NCBI GenBank assembly: GCA_036399835.1
Contig: DASWMI010000074.1
Span: forward strand, 1 to 45,099
DNA: 45,099 nucleotides
Direction: 5' to 3'
Source of the DNA: DASYML01 sp036399835
GTDB lineage: Bacteria > Acidobacteriota > Blastocatellia > Pyrinomonadales > Pyrinomonadaceae
Under the pieces are notes generated by a model. The model was not told where the DNA came from and made no database searches. It was given only the letters and a program-made list of their open reading frames with translations. Position 1 is the first letter of the stretch. Each line of letters starts with the position of its first letter. This document shows positions 7,045-15,213 of the stretch, in pieces. A program made the position numbers and the translations under genes.

Positions 7045-8865
7045 TCACTTCTCATCCACTAACGGCGCGTTGAGCGCGGCGGTGATGCGCCCGACCGGAT
7101 ACAGGTTGAGTTGTTTGTCCCAGTAAGGCGAACGAACATAAAAGAATTCGAGGCGTTCGCGCGCGCTCGCGGCAAACTTGGGGTCAGTCGCGACGCGCTG
7201 CTCGAACTCGCGTCGCAATCCCGCATCCTTCGCCAGCATCTCGCGCGCCAATTTCTCCAGCACATAATCTTCGCCGTCCTCCTTCTGCTCGAAGACGGCA
7301 TTGAAGAAGCCCCAGGCCGCGAATGAATCGGGCGCGTCAGGCTCAAGCAGGTGAATGGCGACGTGAGCCGACGGTTGGGCCAGAGCAACGACGACAGAGC
7401 CTGCCGGATATAGCCTCTGCTCGCGCACAGGGTTTGTCTTGAACGTAGGCATCACGCGCCCCTCAAACGGCGCACTGGACCACTTCGCTTCGCTAAAACG
7501 ATAGCTCTCGACTTCTATCCTGGTCGGCTGCGCGAGCCGCTGCAAACGCAGCCCGTGCAGCTTGAGCACTTCGATGACGCTCTGCCATTGCGGCGGCAGG
7601 ATATAATAGAGCGGAGGCGCGACCGCCGCCGTCACCCTCACCTCGTCAAAAAGCGGCACGGTCAGGTCCAGCGGCTTGGTCCCGTAAATGACGCGCACAG
7701 CGCCGGACACCTCGCTCAGTTCATTACGATATTCCACAGCCTTGAGCCTGTAAGGGACGGACTTTTCCGTCAGCTCGAATCTCAGGGGATACTTGCGCGC
7801 AGGATTATAGCTGCGCCCTTCGGCAGCGACCTCTTCGTCGGCCCTGCGCACGGCGCGCAGCAGGCTTTGAGGGTCACGGTTAATCTCTTCGAGCGTGTGC
7901 CGCAGGAAATCGTATGTGCCGCGCACGCGCGAGCGGTAATCCTTGAGCATGTGCGTTTCGATGAGGAGGCCCGGACGATTCCGTATCGGCGTGTAAGCGG
8001 TCGAGTATCTGGGTGAAGGCACGAAGGCCAGGATGCCTTTCGTCAAATCGCGGTTATCGCGAAACTCAAGATAGGTCGAGAGCAGATTCCCTTCGGCTTC
8101 CGTCGCCGGGACAATCCTCTTATCAAAGGCAGCGCGCGTCCAGGCAAGCACGCTGGCGGGCATGTTCTCATGATGCTCGTACTGGTAAGTCAGGTTATAG
8201 CGATAATCTGCGCCGTCCGTGACGTGGCAATCGATAAAGAGGTCCGGATTCCAATCGTTCCAAAGCCCGAGCCAGGCGCGCATCTCTGGTGTATCGGCCT
8301 TCATGTAATCGCGATTGAGATTGAGATTAGCGCCGTTCGTGCGCCAGCCCATCTCTGCCGGTCCGTTCTGGTTGATGCGATTGTATGGACCAAAACGCTC
8401 GTGGCCGTCAGTGTTAAAGATCGGGATAAAGAGAATAACCACGTGGTCCAGCAGATGCTCGCGCGTCTTTGTGATAGCAATATCTCGCAAGAGCGCCAGC
8501 CCTGCGTCTTTGCCGTCGGACTCGCCCGCGTGTATGCAGGCCTGTATGAGCATCACGGCCTTGCCCGCCTGCCGCGCCTGCTCCGGCGCAAACGTCCCGC
8601 CTTTGGCCGCGATCAGAAGCGGCAGCTCTCGGCCTTCGCCGCTCTGCCCGAAGCTCTTGAGACGGATGAAGGGCGAGGCGGAGGCTAAGCGGCGGCTGTA
8701 AGCGATAGTCTCGTCATAGCGCGGCGTTTCGCGATAGTCTGTTTTCTCCGTCCAGGTCTGCCACTCTGGCGGGACTCCTGCGGAATTACTCTGGGCCATA
8801 ACGCTCCTTGGAAGAAAGATCGAGACGGTAAAAAGAACGGACAGCGCGGCGACCATGCGAAGCAT
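7045..8865 (-). CDS. Secreted M14-family zinc carboxypeptidase
   Basis: A 606 aa exported metallopeptidase. The ATG at 8865 is chosen because GGAG lies 9 nt upstream and the protein then begins with a proper signal peptide (MLRMVAALSVLFTVSIFLP, cleavage near VMAQS); the frame is open 23 codons further upstream but that extension looks non-coding. M14 features: zinc ligands H112 and E115 in IHAGE, the NLNRDY segment near 182-187, third ligand H214 in IDCHVTDG, and the catalytic Glu303 in LLIETHM. The protein is twice the length of the catalytic domain, with a C-terminal part of unknown fold. It probably processes peptides outside the cytoplasm. It is divergent from the M1 peptidase gene, 154 bp apart. 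Confidence 0.9.
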   Translation of the reverse strand: MLRMVAALSVLFTVSIFLPRSVMAQSNSAGVPPEWQTWTEKTDYRETPRYDETIAYSRRLASASPFIRLKSFGQSGEGRELPLLIAAKGGTFAPEQARQAGKAVMLIQACIHAGESDGKDAGLALLRDIAITKTREHLLDHVVILFIPIFNTDGHERFGPYNRINQNGPAEMGWRTNGANLNLNRDYMKADTPEMRAWLGLWNDWNPDLFIDCHVTDGADYRYNLTYQYEHHENMPASVLAWTRAAFDKRIVPATEAEGNLLSTYLEFRDNRDLTKGILAFVPSPRYSTAYTPIRNRPGLLIETHMLKDYRSRVRGTYDFLRHTLEEINRDPQSLLRAVRRADEEVAAEGRSYNPARKYPLRFELTEKSVPYRLKAVEYRNELSEVSGAVRVIYGTKPLDLTVPLFDEVRVTAAVAPPLYYILPPQWQSVIEVLKLHGLRLQRLAQPTRIEVESYRFSEAKWSSAPFEGRVMPTFKTNPVREQRLYPAGSVVVALAQPSAHVAIHLLEPDAPDSFAAWGFFNAVFEQKEDGEDYVLEKLAREMLAKDAGLRREFEQRVATDPKFAASARERLEFFYVRSPYWDKQLNLYPVGRITAALNAPLVDEK

Positions 8866-9019
8866 GCGTGTATCTCCATGAACGAAAATCGGAAGGCATG
8901 TGGTTGATGAGCGAAGCCTGCATCTTAAATACACGATTCCGCTCTAATAGACAAACTCATCGTCATGCATTTAGATTAGCTGGAAGCAAGGGCGTTTTAT
9001 TGTTCCGGCTGACAACAGA

Positions 9020-10828
9020 GTGAAATACAAGATGAGCTTCCACCTAATTCTTCGCCGAGCGGTTGTTTTAACGCTCGCCGCGCTTTTATCAATCTCTACG
9101 GGGGTCATGGCCTCGCTGGCGCAGCAGGGCGCGAGCAGTCCGCTTCAAGCCGCGACCCGGCCCTCGCCTTACAAACGTCTGGAAGGCCCGACGCACCCGC
9201 GCCCGCCGCGCACTTACGACGCTTTGCACTACACTATCCGCACGCGTTTCGATGTCCCGCAGCGAACCGTCTTTGGCGATGAGACCTTGACGCTCAAGCC
9301 GCTCGCCGCGGGATTCAAATCCTTCGACCTTGACGCTGCGAGCATGAAGATAGACTCTGTGACGCTGGCTTCGGATGGGCAAAAACTTGTCTGGACACAA
9401 ACGCCCGACAAGCTCTCAATCAACCTAGACCGCGCCTATGCTCCTGCAGAAACCATCAACGTCCGCATACAGTATCGCGCCAACCCTCAGCGCGGCCTCT
9501 ATTTTATAACTCGCACGCAGGCCGTTGATGGCGTCAGGAAACCCGCGCAAATCTGGACGCAGGGTGAGCCGGAAGAGAATCATCACTGGTTTCCCTGCTA
9601 CGATTTCCCGGACGATAAGGCGACCAGCGAGCAATACATCACGACCGGCGCGGGCGAGGTCGCCATCTCCAACGGCGCGCTGCTGGACGCGACCGACAAC
9701 CCGGACGGCACGCGCACCTTTCACTGGCAGATGGCCCAGCCGCACGCCACTTATCTGATCTCGATGGTCGTCGGCAGCTACGCGAAACTGACCGATGCTT
9801 ACAAAAATATTCCTGTCGAATACTATACCTATCCCGGCACGGAGCAGACGGCGCGACGCGCCTTTGCGCGTACACCGGAGATGATGCAGTGGTTCAGCAG
9901 CGCGCTCCGTTATGAATATCCTTATAACAAGTACGCGCAAACAGTCGTTTCCTATTTCATCTTCGGCGGGATGGAGAACATCACCGCGACGACGCACGCC
10001 GACTGGGAGATACTGCGGAGCGACGCCGCGACACACAGCGCGACGCAAGACCTCATCGCGCACGAGTTGGCCCACTCCTGGTTCGGCAACCTGGTGACTT
10101 GCAAGGACTGGTCGCACGCCTGGCTCAACGAAGGGCTTGCCACTTTTATGGAAGCCAGTTTCAGGGAGCACGCGCAGGGACGCGCTGGCTATCTTGAAGC
10201 GATGCGTGAGAACGCGAGCCTCTATTACGCGGAGGATAAGCTGCGCTATCGCAGACCGCTGGTTTATGAGCGCTACCGCACGCCGATAGACCTCTTCGAC
10301 GCCACGCTCTATAAAAAGGGCGCGCTCGTCATGCACATGCTGCGCGAAGTGGTCGGCGACCAGATGTTCTGGAAGGCGCTCAACAGGTATCTCAATGAAA
10401 ACCGTTTTGAGACGGTCGAGACAGCCGATCTTGAGCGTGCTTTTGAAGAGACGACCGGAAAAAAGCTCGACTGGTTTTTTGAGCAATGGGTTTACAAGGC
10501 TGGCTATCCTGAAGTGCGCGTGCGCTATGTCTACAACGCGGCTACGCGCCAGCTGACGCTTTATGTCGCACAAACGCAGACGCCGGATACGACGACCCCC
10601 GCCGTCTTCCGCCTCCCCGTAGACGTGGAGCTAACGACCGCCGCAGGCACGCGCACAGAGCATCTTGAGATAAGACGGCGCGAGGAGCAGTTCACATTCA
10701 AGTTAGAGAGCAAACCCGTCTCGGTCAGCTTTGACAAAAATTCGCGCCTGCTGATGAAGCTCGACTTCCCGCAATCGCAAGAGATGCGCCCCGCTCTCGC
10801 CGCGAGCCTGGCTCTTCAGCCCAGATGA
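9020..10828 (+). CDS. Secreted M1-family aminopeptidase
   Basis: A 602 aa exported zinc aminopeptidase that trims N-terminal residues from peptides. An N-terminal signal sequence ends around VMASLAQQ. The family motifs are complete: GGMEN exopeptidase motif (316-320), zinc site HELAH (348-352) and the third ligand E371 in WLNEG. A catalytic Tyr region lies downstream (LYKKGALVMHMLR). The start is either GTG 9020 or ATG 9032; neither has a clear Shine-Dalgarno. It lacks the long C-terminal helical domain of PepN-type enzymes. Its stop codon directly abuts the stop of the convergent mini-gene at 10829. Confidence 0.93.
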   Translation: MKYKMSFHLILRRAVVLTLAALLSISTGVMASLAQQGASSPLQAATRPSPYKRLEGPTHPRPPRTYDALHYTIRTRFDVPQRTVFGDETLTLKPLAAGFKSFDLDAASMKIDSVTLASDGQKLVWTQTPDKLSINLDRAYAPAETINVRIQYRANPQRGLYFITRTQAVDGVRKPAQIWTQGEPEENHHWFPCYDFPDDKATSEQYITTGAGEVAISNGALLDATDNPDGTRTFHWQMAQPHATYLISMVVGSYAKLTDAYKNIPVEYYTYPGTEQTARRAFARTPEMMQWFSSALRYEYPYNKYAQTVVSYFIFGGMENITATTHADWEILRSDAATHSATQDLIAHELAHSWFGNLVTCKDWSHAWLNEGLATFMEASFREHAQGRAGYLEAMRENASLYYAEDKLRYRRPLVYERYRTPIDLFDATLYKKGALVMHMLREVVGDQMFWKALNRYLNENRFETVETADLERAFEETTGKKLDWFFEQWVYKAGYPEVRVRYVYNAATRQLTLYVAQTQTPDTTTPAVFRLPVDVELTTAAGTRTEHLEIRRREEQFTFKLESKPVSVSFDKNSRLLMKLDFPQSQEMRPALAASLALQPR

Positions 10829-10996
10829 TTATCTTAAAAGGCTATCGCAATTCCGGCATTGAGTTCTACGCCTGGCATTGAGCGTGCCGCAGGCCGTGCA
10901 ACGCAGGTACATCGTGCGCGCAAACCAGTTGGTAATCAGCGCGCTTAAAACGAGTATGCTGACGAAGACTGCGGCGCTTAGCAGCGTCTCTTTCAA
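10829..10996 (-). CDS. 55 aa membrane-anchored zinc-ribbon protein
   Basis: A short gene starting with TTG at 10996; the TTGA overlaps the TGA stop of the upstream stress-protein-like gene, so translation is probably coupled. It reads as one TM helix (LLSAAVFVSILVLSALITNW), then a short ribbon with CTAC and CRNC separated by ten residues, ending SLLR. Two CxxC knuckles make a zinc site likely. The stop TAA at 10829-10831 immediately follows the M1 peptidase stop on the other strand. Function unknown. Support comes from the overlap geometry and the clear TM-plus-ribbon pattern. Confidence 0.65.
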   Translation of the reverse strand: MKETLLSAAVFVSILVLSALITNWFARTMYLRCTACGTLNARRRTQCRNCDSLLR

Positions 10997-11781
10997 GCCT
11001 TGTACTTCTCCCGCAAGCCCTCTTGAAAGCTCTGCCCGCGCTGGTATCCCTGGCGAAAAGCATCGCCCGTGTAAACATCGCTGTGGCGCTCGCGCAGGTA
11101 ATCCGCAGCCTCTTCATAAGACTTGCCGCGCGCACGCGGATGCAGCGCCGCCTCAAAGCCTCTACGATAATGCGGCTCATCCTTTTTGAAGTCGCCGCCC
11201 TGCTGCCGCCGCGTATATTCCTCCTCTTCGGCATCTCTCAAGCCGGTCCACCAGTTCTCGCGCGCCGTGTCGAGACCTTCCGCTCCGGCCTCGAATAAAG
11301 CGTTGCGCGCGGCATCCGCCTGCGTATCGTCATCTGCGGCGGCGATGATGACCGTGCGGCCTTTTCTCAAAGCGTCCTCGTAAAGATAAAGCTCATCATG
11401 CGGCAGCTCGGGCGCAACCGTGTCTTCCAGAGCCTCGCCCGCCGTAACCCCAGCCGCCGCTCCGCCCGCGCCAAAGAGCGCCGCGCCTAAAAGTCCTGCG
11501 GCAATCACCGGACCAACGCCCGGCACTAAGAGACTCGCCGCAGCCGCGCCGAGCGTCGCGCCCCCTGCGACGCCCATCGCGCCGCCGACTGTCCCGCCCA
11601 AGGCCTGGCCCATTCCGGGCTGCTCTGTTTCCGTCGTCGGCACGCTGGCTTCAACCTCTTCGGACGTGGTGCCGGGAGTCAAAAGATTAATGCGGTCATC
11701 CGGGATTCCTATGGAGCTGAGATTTGACAGGGCGCGGTCGGCGTCGGCGCGCGAGTTAAAGATGCCGGTGACGGTTTTCAT
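10993..11781 (-). CDS. General-stress-protein-like glycine-zipper protein
   Basis: A 262 aa protein. Residues about 1-60 match the GS17M/YflT-type domain (MKTVTGIFNSRADADRAL, then IPDDRINLLTP). A glycine/alanine-rich hydrophobic stretch follows (about 68-125), like the glycine zippers of membrane-inserting stress proteins. A second small alpha/beta unit follows (GRTVIIAAADDDTQADAA). The charged C-terminal third has repeated Tyr/Arg-rich motifs (HYRRGFEAAL, AFRQGYQRGQ). Members of this group are usually induced by stress and may permeate or protect membranes; no enzyme site is visible. It is followed by the overlapping zinc-ribbon mini-gene and is divergent from the ferredoxin. Confidence 0.75.
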   Translation of the reverse strand: MKTVTGIFNSRADADRALSNLSSIGIPDDRINLLTPGTTSEEVEASVPTTETEQPGMGQALGGTVGGAMGVAGGATLGAAAASLLVPGVGPVIAAGLLGAALFGAGGAAAGVTAGEALEDTVAPELPHDELYLYEDALRKGRTVIIAAADDDTQADAARNALFEAGAEGLDTARENWWTGLRDAEEEEYTRRQQGGDFKKDEPHYRRGFEAALHPRARGKSYEEAADYLRERHSDVYTGDAFRQGYQRGQSFQEGLREKYKA

Positions 11782-11939
11782 GCGAGTCCTCCAGATGGTT
11801 TTGAATTTTGAATAGTTTTACTATCATTCTGATACCACTTTCAAGCGTTCTCGATCTTTTCGTTGAGCTATGCGCCGGAGGCGTGTTAAATTAAAGCTGC
11901 TCTGGTCAAGACCGAGTTTAGCAGCAAAGGGAGCGCGGG

Positions 11940-12311
11940 ATGATTTCGATTGTCGAGAAACACTGGCCCATGTCGGTTGGCGACGGCAAGGCCGCACGCA
12001 AGAAGAAGCCCAGAATCCTAGCCATCACGACAGACTGCTGCACGGGCTGCGCAGGCTCGCCCGCCTGTATCGAATATTGCCCGATTGAAGCCTGCATGTT
12101 CTGGATACCGGACGAAGACCACCCGCCTTTCGGTCGGATAGAGGTTGACCCTTATCTCTGCATAGGCTGCCAGAAATGCATCAGCAAAGGGCCTGAGGGC
12201 GCGTTCCTCGATGGCTGTCCCTGGGATGCCATAGAGATGATCCCGACCGATGACTGGGAGGCCATGCACGGCGTCAACCTGCCGGACGCTCCGCCAGCTA
12301 TGGTTGATTAG
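11940..12311 (+). CDS. Ferredoxin-like protein with two 4Fe-4S motifs
   Basis: A 123 aa electron carrier. The first cluster motif is CTGCAGSPACIEYCP (C-x2-C-x5-C-x3-CP). The second is CIGCQKC followed twelve residues later by CP (C-x2-C-x2-C-x12-CP). Both spacings are longer than in the classic bacterial 2[4Fe-4S] ferredoxin. GGGAGCGCGGG precedes the ATG at 11940. The C-terminus is acidic and free of cysteine. The 3' end overlaps the convergent HEAT/lipoyl gene by 14 bp. Partner proteins cannot be told from context; low-potential electron transfer is the expected role. Confidence 0.85.
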   Translation: MISIVEKHWPMSVGDGKAARKKKPRILAITTDCCTGCAGSPACIEYCPIEACMFWIPDEDHPPFGRIEVDPYLCIGCQKCISKGPEGAFLDGCPWDAIEMIPTDDWEAMHGVNLPDAPPAMVD

Positions 12312-13203
12312 CCACACCAGCCGAGCGCGAATTTTCCGAGCGGCCCTGAATCGCCTTGAGCGTCAGGGCCGCTTGTTCTTTGACCCGCTCAGACATTCCC
12401 TCGACGCCCTTGCTGTATCGCTCGACCAGAGGCAAGTCCTCACGCTCTCCGATTAAATAGAGAGCGCGCAAAGCCTCCCAGACGCTCGCCTCGTCGGGCG
12501 CGAGCAGGCAGAGCGGGTCGCCTGTTTTGACCTGCGCTCCCTCGCTCATGAGCAAGCTGCTAATCTTTCCCGGCAGCGGCGCACGCACTTCCAGCATCCG
12601 CCCGTTTGCCTCTTTGAGCCTCCCGAGTAGAGAGCCGACCGCGACCTGCGAGCCTACTGGCAGGGCGCTCATGATTGTCCCTTCAGCCGTAGAGTTGACC
12701 GTGTAAGGCTGCAACATGGCGCGCACTTCCCTCTTGCCGCTCGTATCACCGAAAGTCAAAAGCGAGAGCGCGGCGTTGCGTCGCACAATAGGTTCACTAT
12801 CATCCAGCAGCCGCACGAGCGCCGTGTGAAACTCCTGCGCCCGATTGTCTTTGCCCATCAGCCAGGCAACCGTCAGGCGAAACTCCATCAAAGCACTCCC
12901 CGCCAGCTTCAGTAGCTGCGGGTAAAACTGCCTTGCCCGCTCGTCCCTTTTATCCATCCGCTCTGCCAACTGCGAGAGCGCGTGCTGCACCTTGCGCGGG
13001 TGGCTTTCATCCGAGAGATACTCTCCGATCTGCTCATCCGTCAGCTCGCGTCCGAACCATGTCCCGTACCATGTCAGGAAAGGAACTATCACAAGCAGCG
13101 CGGCCACGATGGCGAGCGGCAGCGACGAGCGTCTGCGCGGCGCTGGACCAGCCGCCGTCGCCTGAGACTTATCGGAAAATCCGTTGGAGCTATTGTCTGC
13201 CAT
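12298..13203 (-). CDS. Membrane-anchored HEAT-repeat / lipoyl-like domain protein
   Basis: A 301 aa protein with a Ser/Ala-rich cytoplasmic start, one TM helix (about 28-47) and then alpha-helical HEAT-like repeats (for example LVRLLDDSEPIVRRNAALSLL). Residues about 168-235 resemble a biotinyl/lipoyl-type barrel-sandwich (GTIMSALPVGSQV, then RAPLPGKISSLL and VKTGDPLCLL), with no MKM biotin site and no obvious lipoyl Lys. A last HEAT-like helix pair closes the protein (about 236-285). It is the final gene of the respiratory super-cluster, 42 bp after the DUF420 gene. An assembly or scaffolding role for the oxidase is an inference from position only. Confidence 0.6.
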   Translation of the reverse strand: MADNSSNGFSDKSQATAAGPAPRRRSSLPLAIVAALLVIVPFLTWYGTWFGRELTDEQIGEYLSDESHPRKVQHALSQLAERMDKRDERARQFYPQLLKLAGSALMEFRLTVAWLMGKDNRAQEFHTALVRLLDDSEPIVRRNAALSLLTFGDTSGKREVRAMLQPYTVNSTAEGTIMSALPVGSQVAVGSLLGRLKEANGRMLEVRAPLPGKISSLLMSEGAQVKTGDPLCLLAPDEASVWEALRALYLIGEREDLPLVERYSKGVEGMSERVKEQAALTLKAIQGRSENSRSAGVANQP

Positions 13204-13245
13204 CTTTTTGCAGAGCGTTGGTAACGACTGGTCGCCCTCGCGTCA

Positions 13246-13671
13246 TCAACGCGCGGGGTAAAAATGATAAAGCATCGCGTAAACGATGACGCCCGTCACG
13301 GAGACATAAAGCCAGAGCGGAAAGGTCCAGCGCGCAATCCGCCTGTGCTTTTGAAACTCGCCGCGCACGGCCCTGTAAACGGTCGCGAAGATAAAGGGCA
13401 GGATGATGACGGCCAGGACAGTATGCGTCAGGAGGATGGTTAGATAGAAAGAGCGTGCCAGCCCCTGTCCCATGAACCGCGTCGTGCCGTGAAAGTAATG
13501 ATAGACCAGATAGGAGATTAAAAAGAGCGTCGAGCAGAGAAGCGCAGAGACCATGCAGGCCAGGTGCGGGGTGATTCTTCTGCGGCGTATGAAGAGATAA
13601 CCGATGATGAGCAGGAGGCCGCTGGTTGCATTCAAGAGCGCATTGAGATGCGGCAAGACTGAATACCACAT
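13246..13671 (-). CDS. DUF420 family membrane protein, probable cytochrome oxidase assembly factor
   Basis: A 141 aa protein with four TM helices. It carries conserved histidine features of the DUF420 family (YLVYHYFHGTTRF, LLTHTVLAVI, MLYHFYP). DUF420 includes the Gram-positive CtaM-type proteins needed for active haem-copper oxidases, and its genes commonly sit near cox genes, as here. It starts with ATG at 13671, 3 nt after the stop of the winged-helix gene, and is followed by the HEAT/lipoyl gene. The family call is good; the exact role is inferred. Confidence 0.8.
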   Translation of the reverse strand: MWYSVLPHLNALLNATSGLLLIIGYLFIRRRRITPHLACMVSALLCSTLFLISYLVYHYFHGTTRFMGQGLARSFYLTILLTHTVLAVIILPFIFATVYRAVRGEFQKHRRIARWTFPLWLYVSVTGVIVYAMLYHFYPAR

Positions 13672-13674
13672 AAA

Positions 13675-13923
13675 CTAGAGGTTCGATTCGGCCTGCGCGC
13701 CTCCCTGTGCGCCGGCAACCCTTTGCCCTTCTTCGGTCAGGCTGTAAAAATCGTTGCCGCGCTCTTCGAGCAGCCCTTCGCGGACCAGCCGCTCAACCGT
13801 GTCGAAGACCGCAAGGCGCTCCTCGGGGTCATTCCCGCCCGCTTCAAACAGCTCGTGCAGATCGAGCGATTCCTTCTTCCAATGCCCGAACATACGCAGA
13901 ATTTTGAGCGCCAGTTGGTCCAT
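13675..13923 (-). CDS. Small winged-helix protein
   Basis: An 82 aa protein with helix-turn-helix and wing pattern: TVERLVREGLLEERGNDFYSLTEEGQRVAG is the recognition helix plus wing of a typical winged helix. The C-terminus is short and low in complexity. The ATG at 13923 is used; a TTG precedes it directly. No ligand or metal site is visible. It lies inside the respiratory cluster between an unknown membrane protein and DUF420, so it could be a local regulator or a structural adaptor. No closer family is recognised. Confidence 0.65.
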   Translation of the reverse strand: MDQLALKILRMFGHWKKESLDLHELFEAGGNDPEERLAVFDTVERLVREGLLEERGNDFYSLTEEGQRVAGAQGGAQAESNL

Positions 13924-13947
13924 CAAATAATCACGCTGTAAGGAGCA

Positions 13948-13974
13948 GCGATGAGCGATGAAGGAAAAGCTATT
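13948..13974. repeat. 27-bp direct repeat, copy A
   Basis: This sequence, starting GCGATGAGCGATGAAGG, is identical over 27 bp to 14875-14901. Both copies lie in spacers of the cox cluster. Copy A is followed by a weakly complementary stretch (ctattgcttcatttgatt) that could fold back on it. Confidence 0.85.
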
Positions 13975-14057
13975 GGTCTATTGCTTCATTTGATTATCGA
14001 ATTACTCAAGCAATGGCGCAGCCCATCTCGGAGAGCTTAGCCTTCTCGGTCCAAAGC

Positions 14058-14525
14058 CTATCCTTTCTCCTGTTCCTTGTTCATCACCTTCATCATGGTC
14101 TGGACATCGGGCGGGACAGTGCGCCCTTTGGCATCCTTGGCGGTTGGCGTGCTGGTGGCGGTTTGAGTCGCAGCGCCCGGCAGCGTTCCGGCGGTCTTGG
14201 TGGCCGCCACGCTCGGCCTTGAGGCCGCGACCTGAGTTCGCGTCGCGGCGGGAGCATTGGCCTTTTCCGCGCCGAGAGGATTTTTAAAACCGAAGCTTGA
14301 GAGCATGCCTGCCGCGGGGATGCTGAGGAAGACGAGGGCCAGAAAGAGACAGACCGCGACGAGGAAGAGATTGTCTATGCTGAAGAAGGCCGAGACGCTG
14401 CCAGCCGTGATAATCGTCAGTGCGACGAGTCCCAGAAAGACGAGCGCCATGATGAGGCAAACGAGGTTCAGGAGCATGCCTTCTCTTCTCATCCGGTTTC
14501 CCTCCAGGCTCAAGGTTTCGGCCAT
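14058..14525 (-). CDS. Unknown membrane protein with Ala/Thr/Pro-rich tail
   Basis: A 155 aa protein. After a short charged start (AETLSLEGNRMRREG) there are two TM helices (about 17-42 and 50-75). A long Ala/Thr/Pro-rich, probably disordered tail follows, ending in a short helix with VQTMMKVMNKEQEKG. The ATG at 14525 has AAGGAG at proper distance. It sits between a zinc-ribbon gene and the winged-helix gene in the cox cluster. I do not recognise a family. Confidence 0.7.
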   Translation of the reverse strand: MAETLSLEGNRMRREGMLLNLVCLIMALVFLGLVALTIITAGSVSAFFSIDNLFLVAVCLFLALVFLSIPAAGMLSSFGFKNPLGAEKANAPAATRTQVAASRPSVAATKTAGTLPGAATQTATSTPTAKDAKGRTVPPDVQTMMKVMNKEQEKG

Positions 14526-14634
14526 CCGCTCTCCTTCAAACGCCTGCGCGTTTCAAACGCAGCTTCAAAATTGCGCGCCTGCTCAATCGGCCCCTGAATG
14601 GTTTTCAATTTCCATTCTACATCAAACGCTTGGC

Positions 14635-14847
14635 TCAATGCTTCTTCTTCTCGACGACGGGCTTTTCGGACATCTCCGCATAGCCGCACCTTTCACACTC
14701 CCAGAGCGGAAAGACTTCCGACGGATTGGCCTTGCTCTCGTAGACGGCGCGGTTCGACGGGATAATCTTGCCCCCGCACTGTGGACACGCGCGCCCGCGT
14801 ATGGTCTCGCGGCTGACATCAACATTGAAAGGATTTTCGTCGGACAT
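14635..14847 (-). CDS. 70 aa zinc-ribbon protein
   Basis: A small soluble protein with CPQCGGKI and, 28 residues after the first pair, CERCGYAE, giving two CxxC knuckles of a zinc ribbon. The N-terminus is polar (MSDENPFNVDVSRETIRGR) and the C-terminus lysine-rich. No signal peptide is present. It lies between the CAMC protein and the membrane protein in the respiratory cluster. It may bind zinc and act as a small adaptor; function unknown. No clear Shine-Dalgarno is visible. Confidence 0.7.
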   Translation of the reverse strand: MSDENPFNVDVSRETIRGRACPQCGGKIIPSNRAVYESKANPSEVFPLWECERCGYAEMSEKPVVEKKKH

Positions 14848-14874
14848 AATTTAAAGGATAAAGATGAAGTGAAA

Positions 14875-14963
14875 GCGATGAGCGATGAAGGAAAAGCTAT
14901 TCATTTGTTGATTCATTTAACCAGCGAATCAACGAGACAATCTTTTCAGCTCATCTCTCATCG
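14875..14963. repeat. Imperfect long inverted repeat containing 27-bp repeat copy B
   Basis: The left arm (14876-14914, beginning CGATGAGCGATGAAGG) is imperfectly complementary to 14925-14963, whose reverse strand begins CGATGAGAGATGAGC. The right arm includes the last codons and stop of the CAMC gene (stop at 14951-14953), so the hairpin would form at the end of that reading frame. The first 27 bp (14875-14901) match 13948-13974 exactly. Confidence 0.8.
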
Positions 14964-15211
14964 TTTTTCTCATGCGCCTTGCGATGCTTGAAGGCCACGA
15001 TGAAGATCGAGCAGAAGATCGTCACGGGCGGCACCAGCAGGACCAGCACTCCCAGGTTGAGGCCCTTTGTCAGACCCTTGTTGTCGGCTGCGCCGGAGAC
15101 GACCGCGCGGCACATGGCGCACTGGCCGAGCGCCGTCGAAGACAATGCGAAGAGCGCCAACAGCGCGGCCAGGGCAATTAGAAAAACTTTGAGAGCGAAC
15201 CGGCGCTTCAT
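14951..15211 (-). CDS. Small CAMC-motif membrane protein of cytochrome oxidase clusters
   Basis: An 86 aa protein with an N-terminal signal-like helix (VFLIALAALLALFALSSTALG), a QCAMCR motif just after it, a Gly/Asn-rich loop, then a TM helix (LGVLVLLVPPVTIFCSIFIV) and a charged tail. Small proteins of this design with CAMC next to the signal sequence are seen beside cytochrome c oxidase genes in Acidobacteria and Bacteroidetes. The Cys pair faces the periplasm and could bind a metal or haem-related ligand. SD AGGAG precedes the ATG. It starts 2 nt after the coxIV stop. Confidence 0.75.
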   Translation of the reverse strand: MKRRFALKVFLIALAALLALFALSSTALGQCAMCRAVVSGAADNKGLTKGLNLGVLVLLVPPVTIFCSIFIVAFKHRKAHEKNDER

Positions 15212-15213
15212 CT

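Noticed and set aside
9425..10573. 382-codon minus-strand open frame opposite the M1 peptidase
   Set aside because: The plus strand carries HELAH, GGMEN and the NEG glutamate; the minus-strand product is Arg/Val-rich and unrecognisable.
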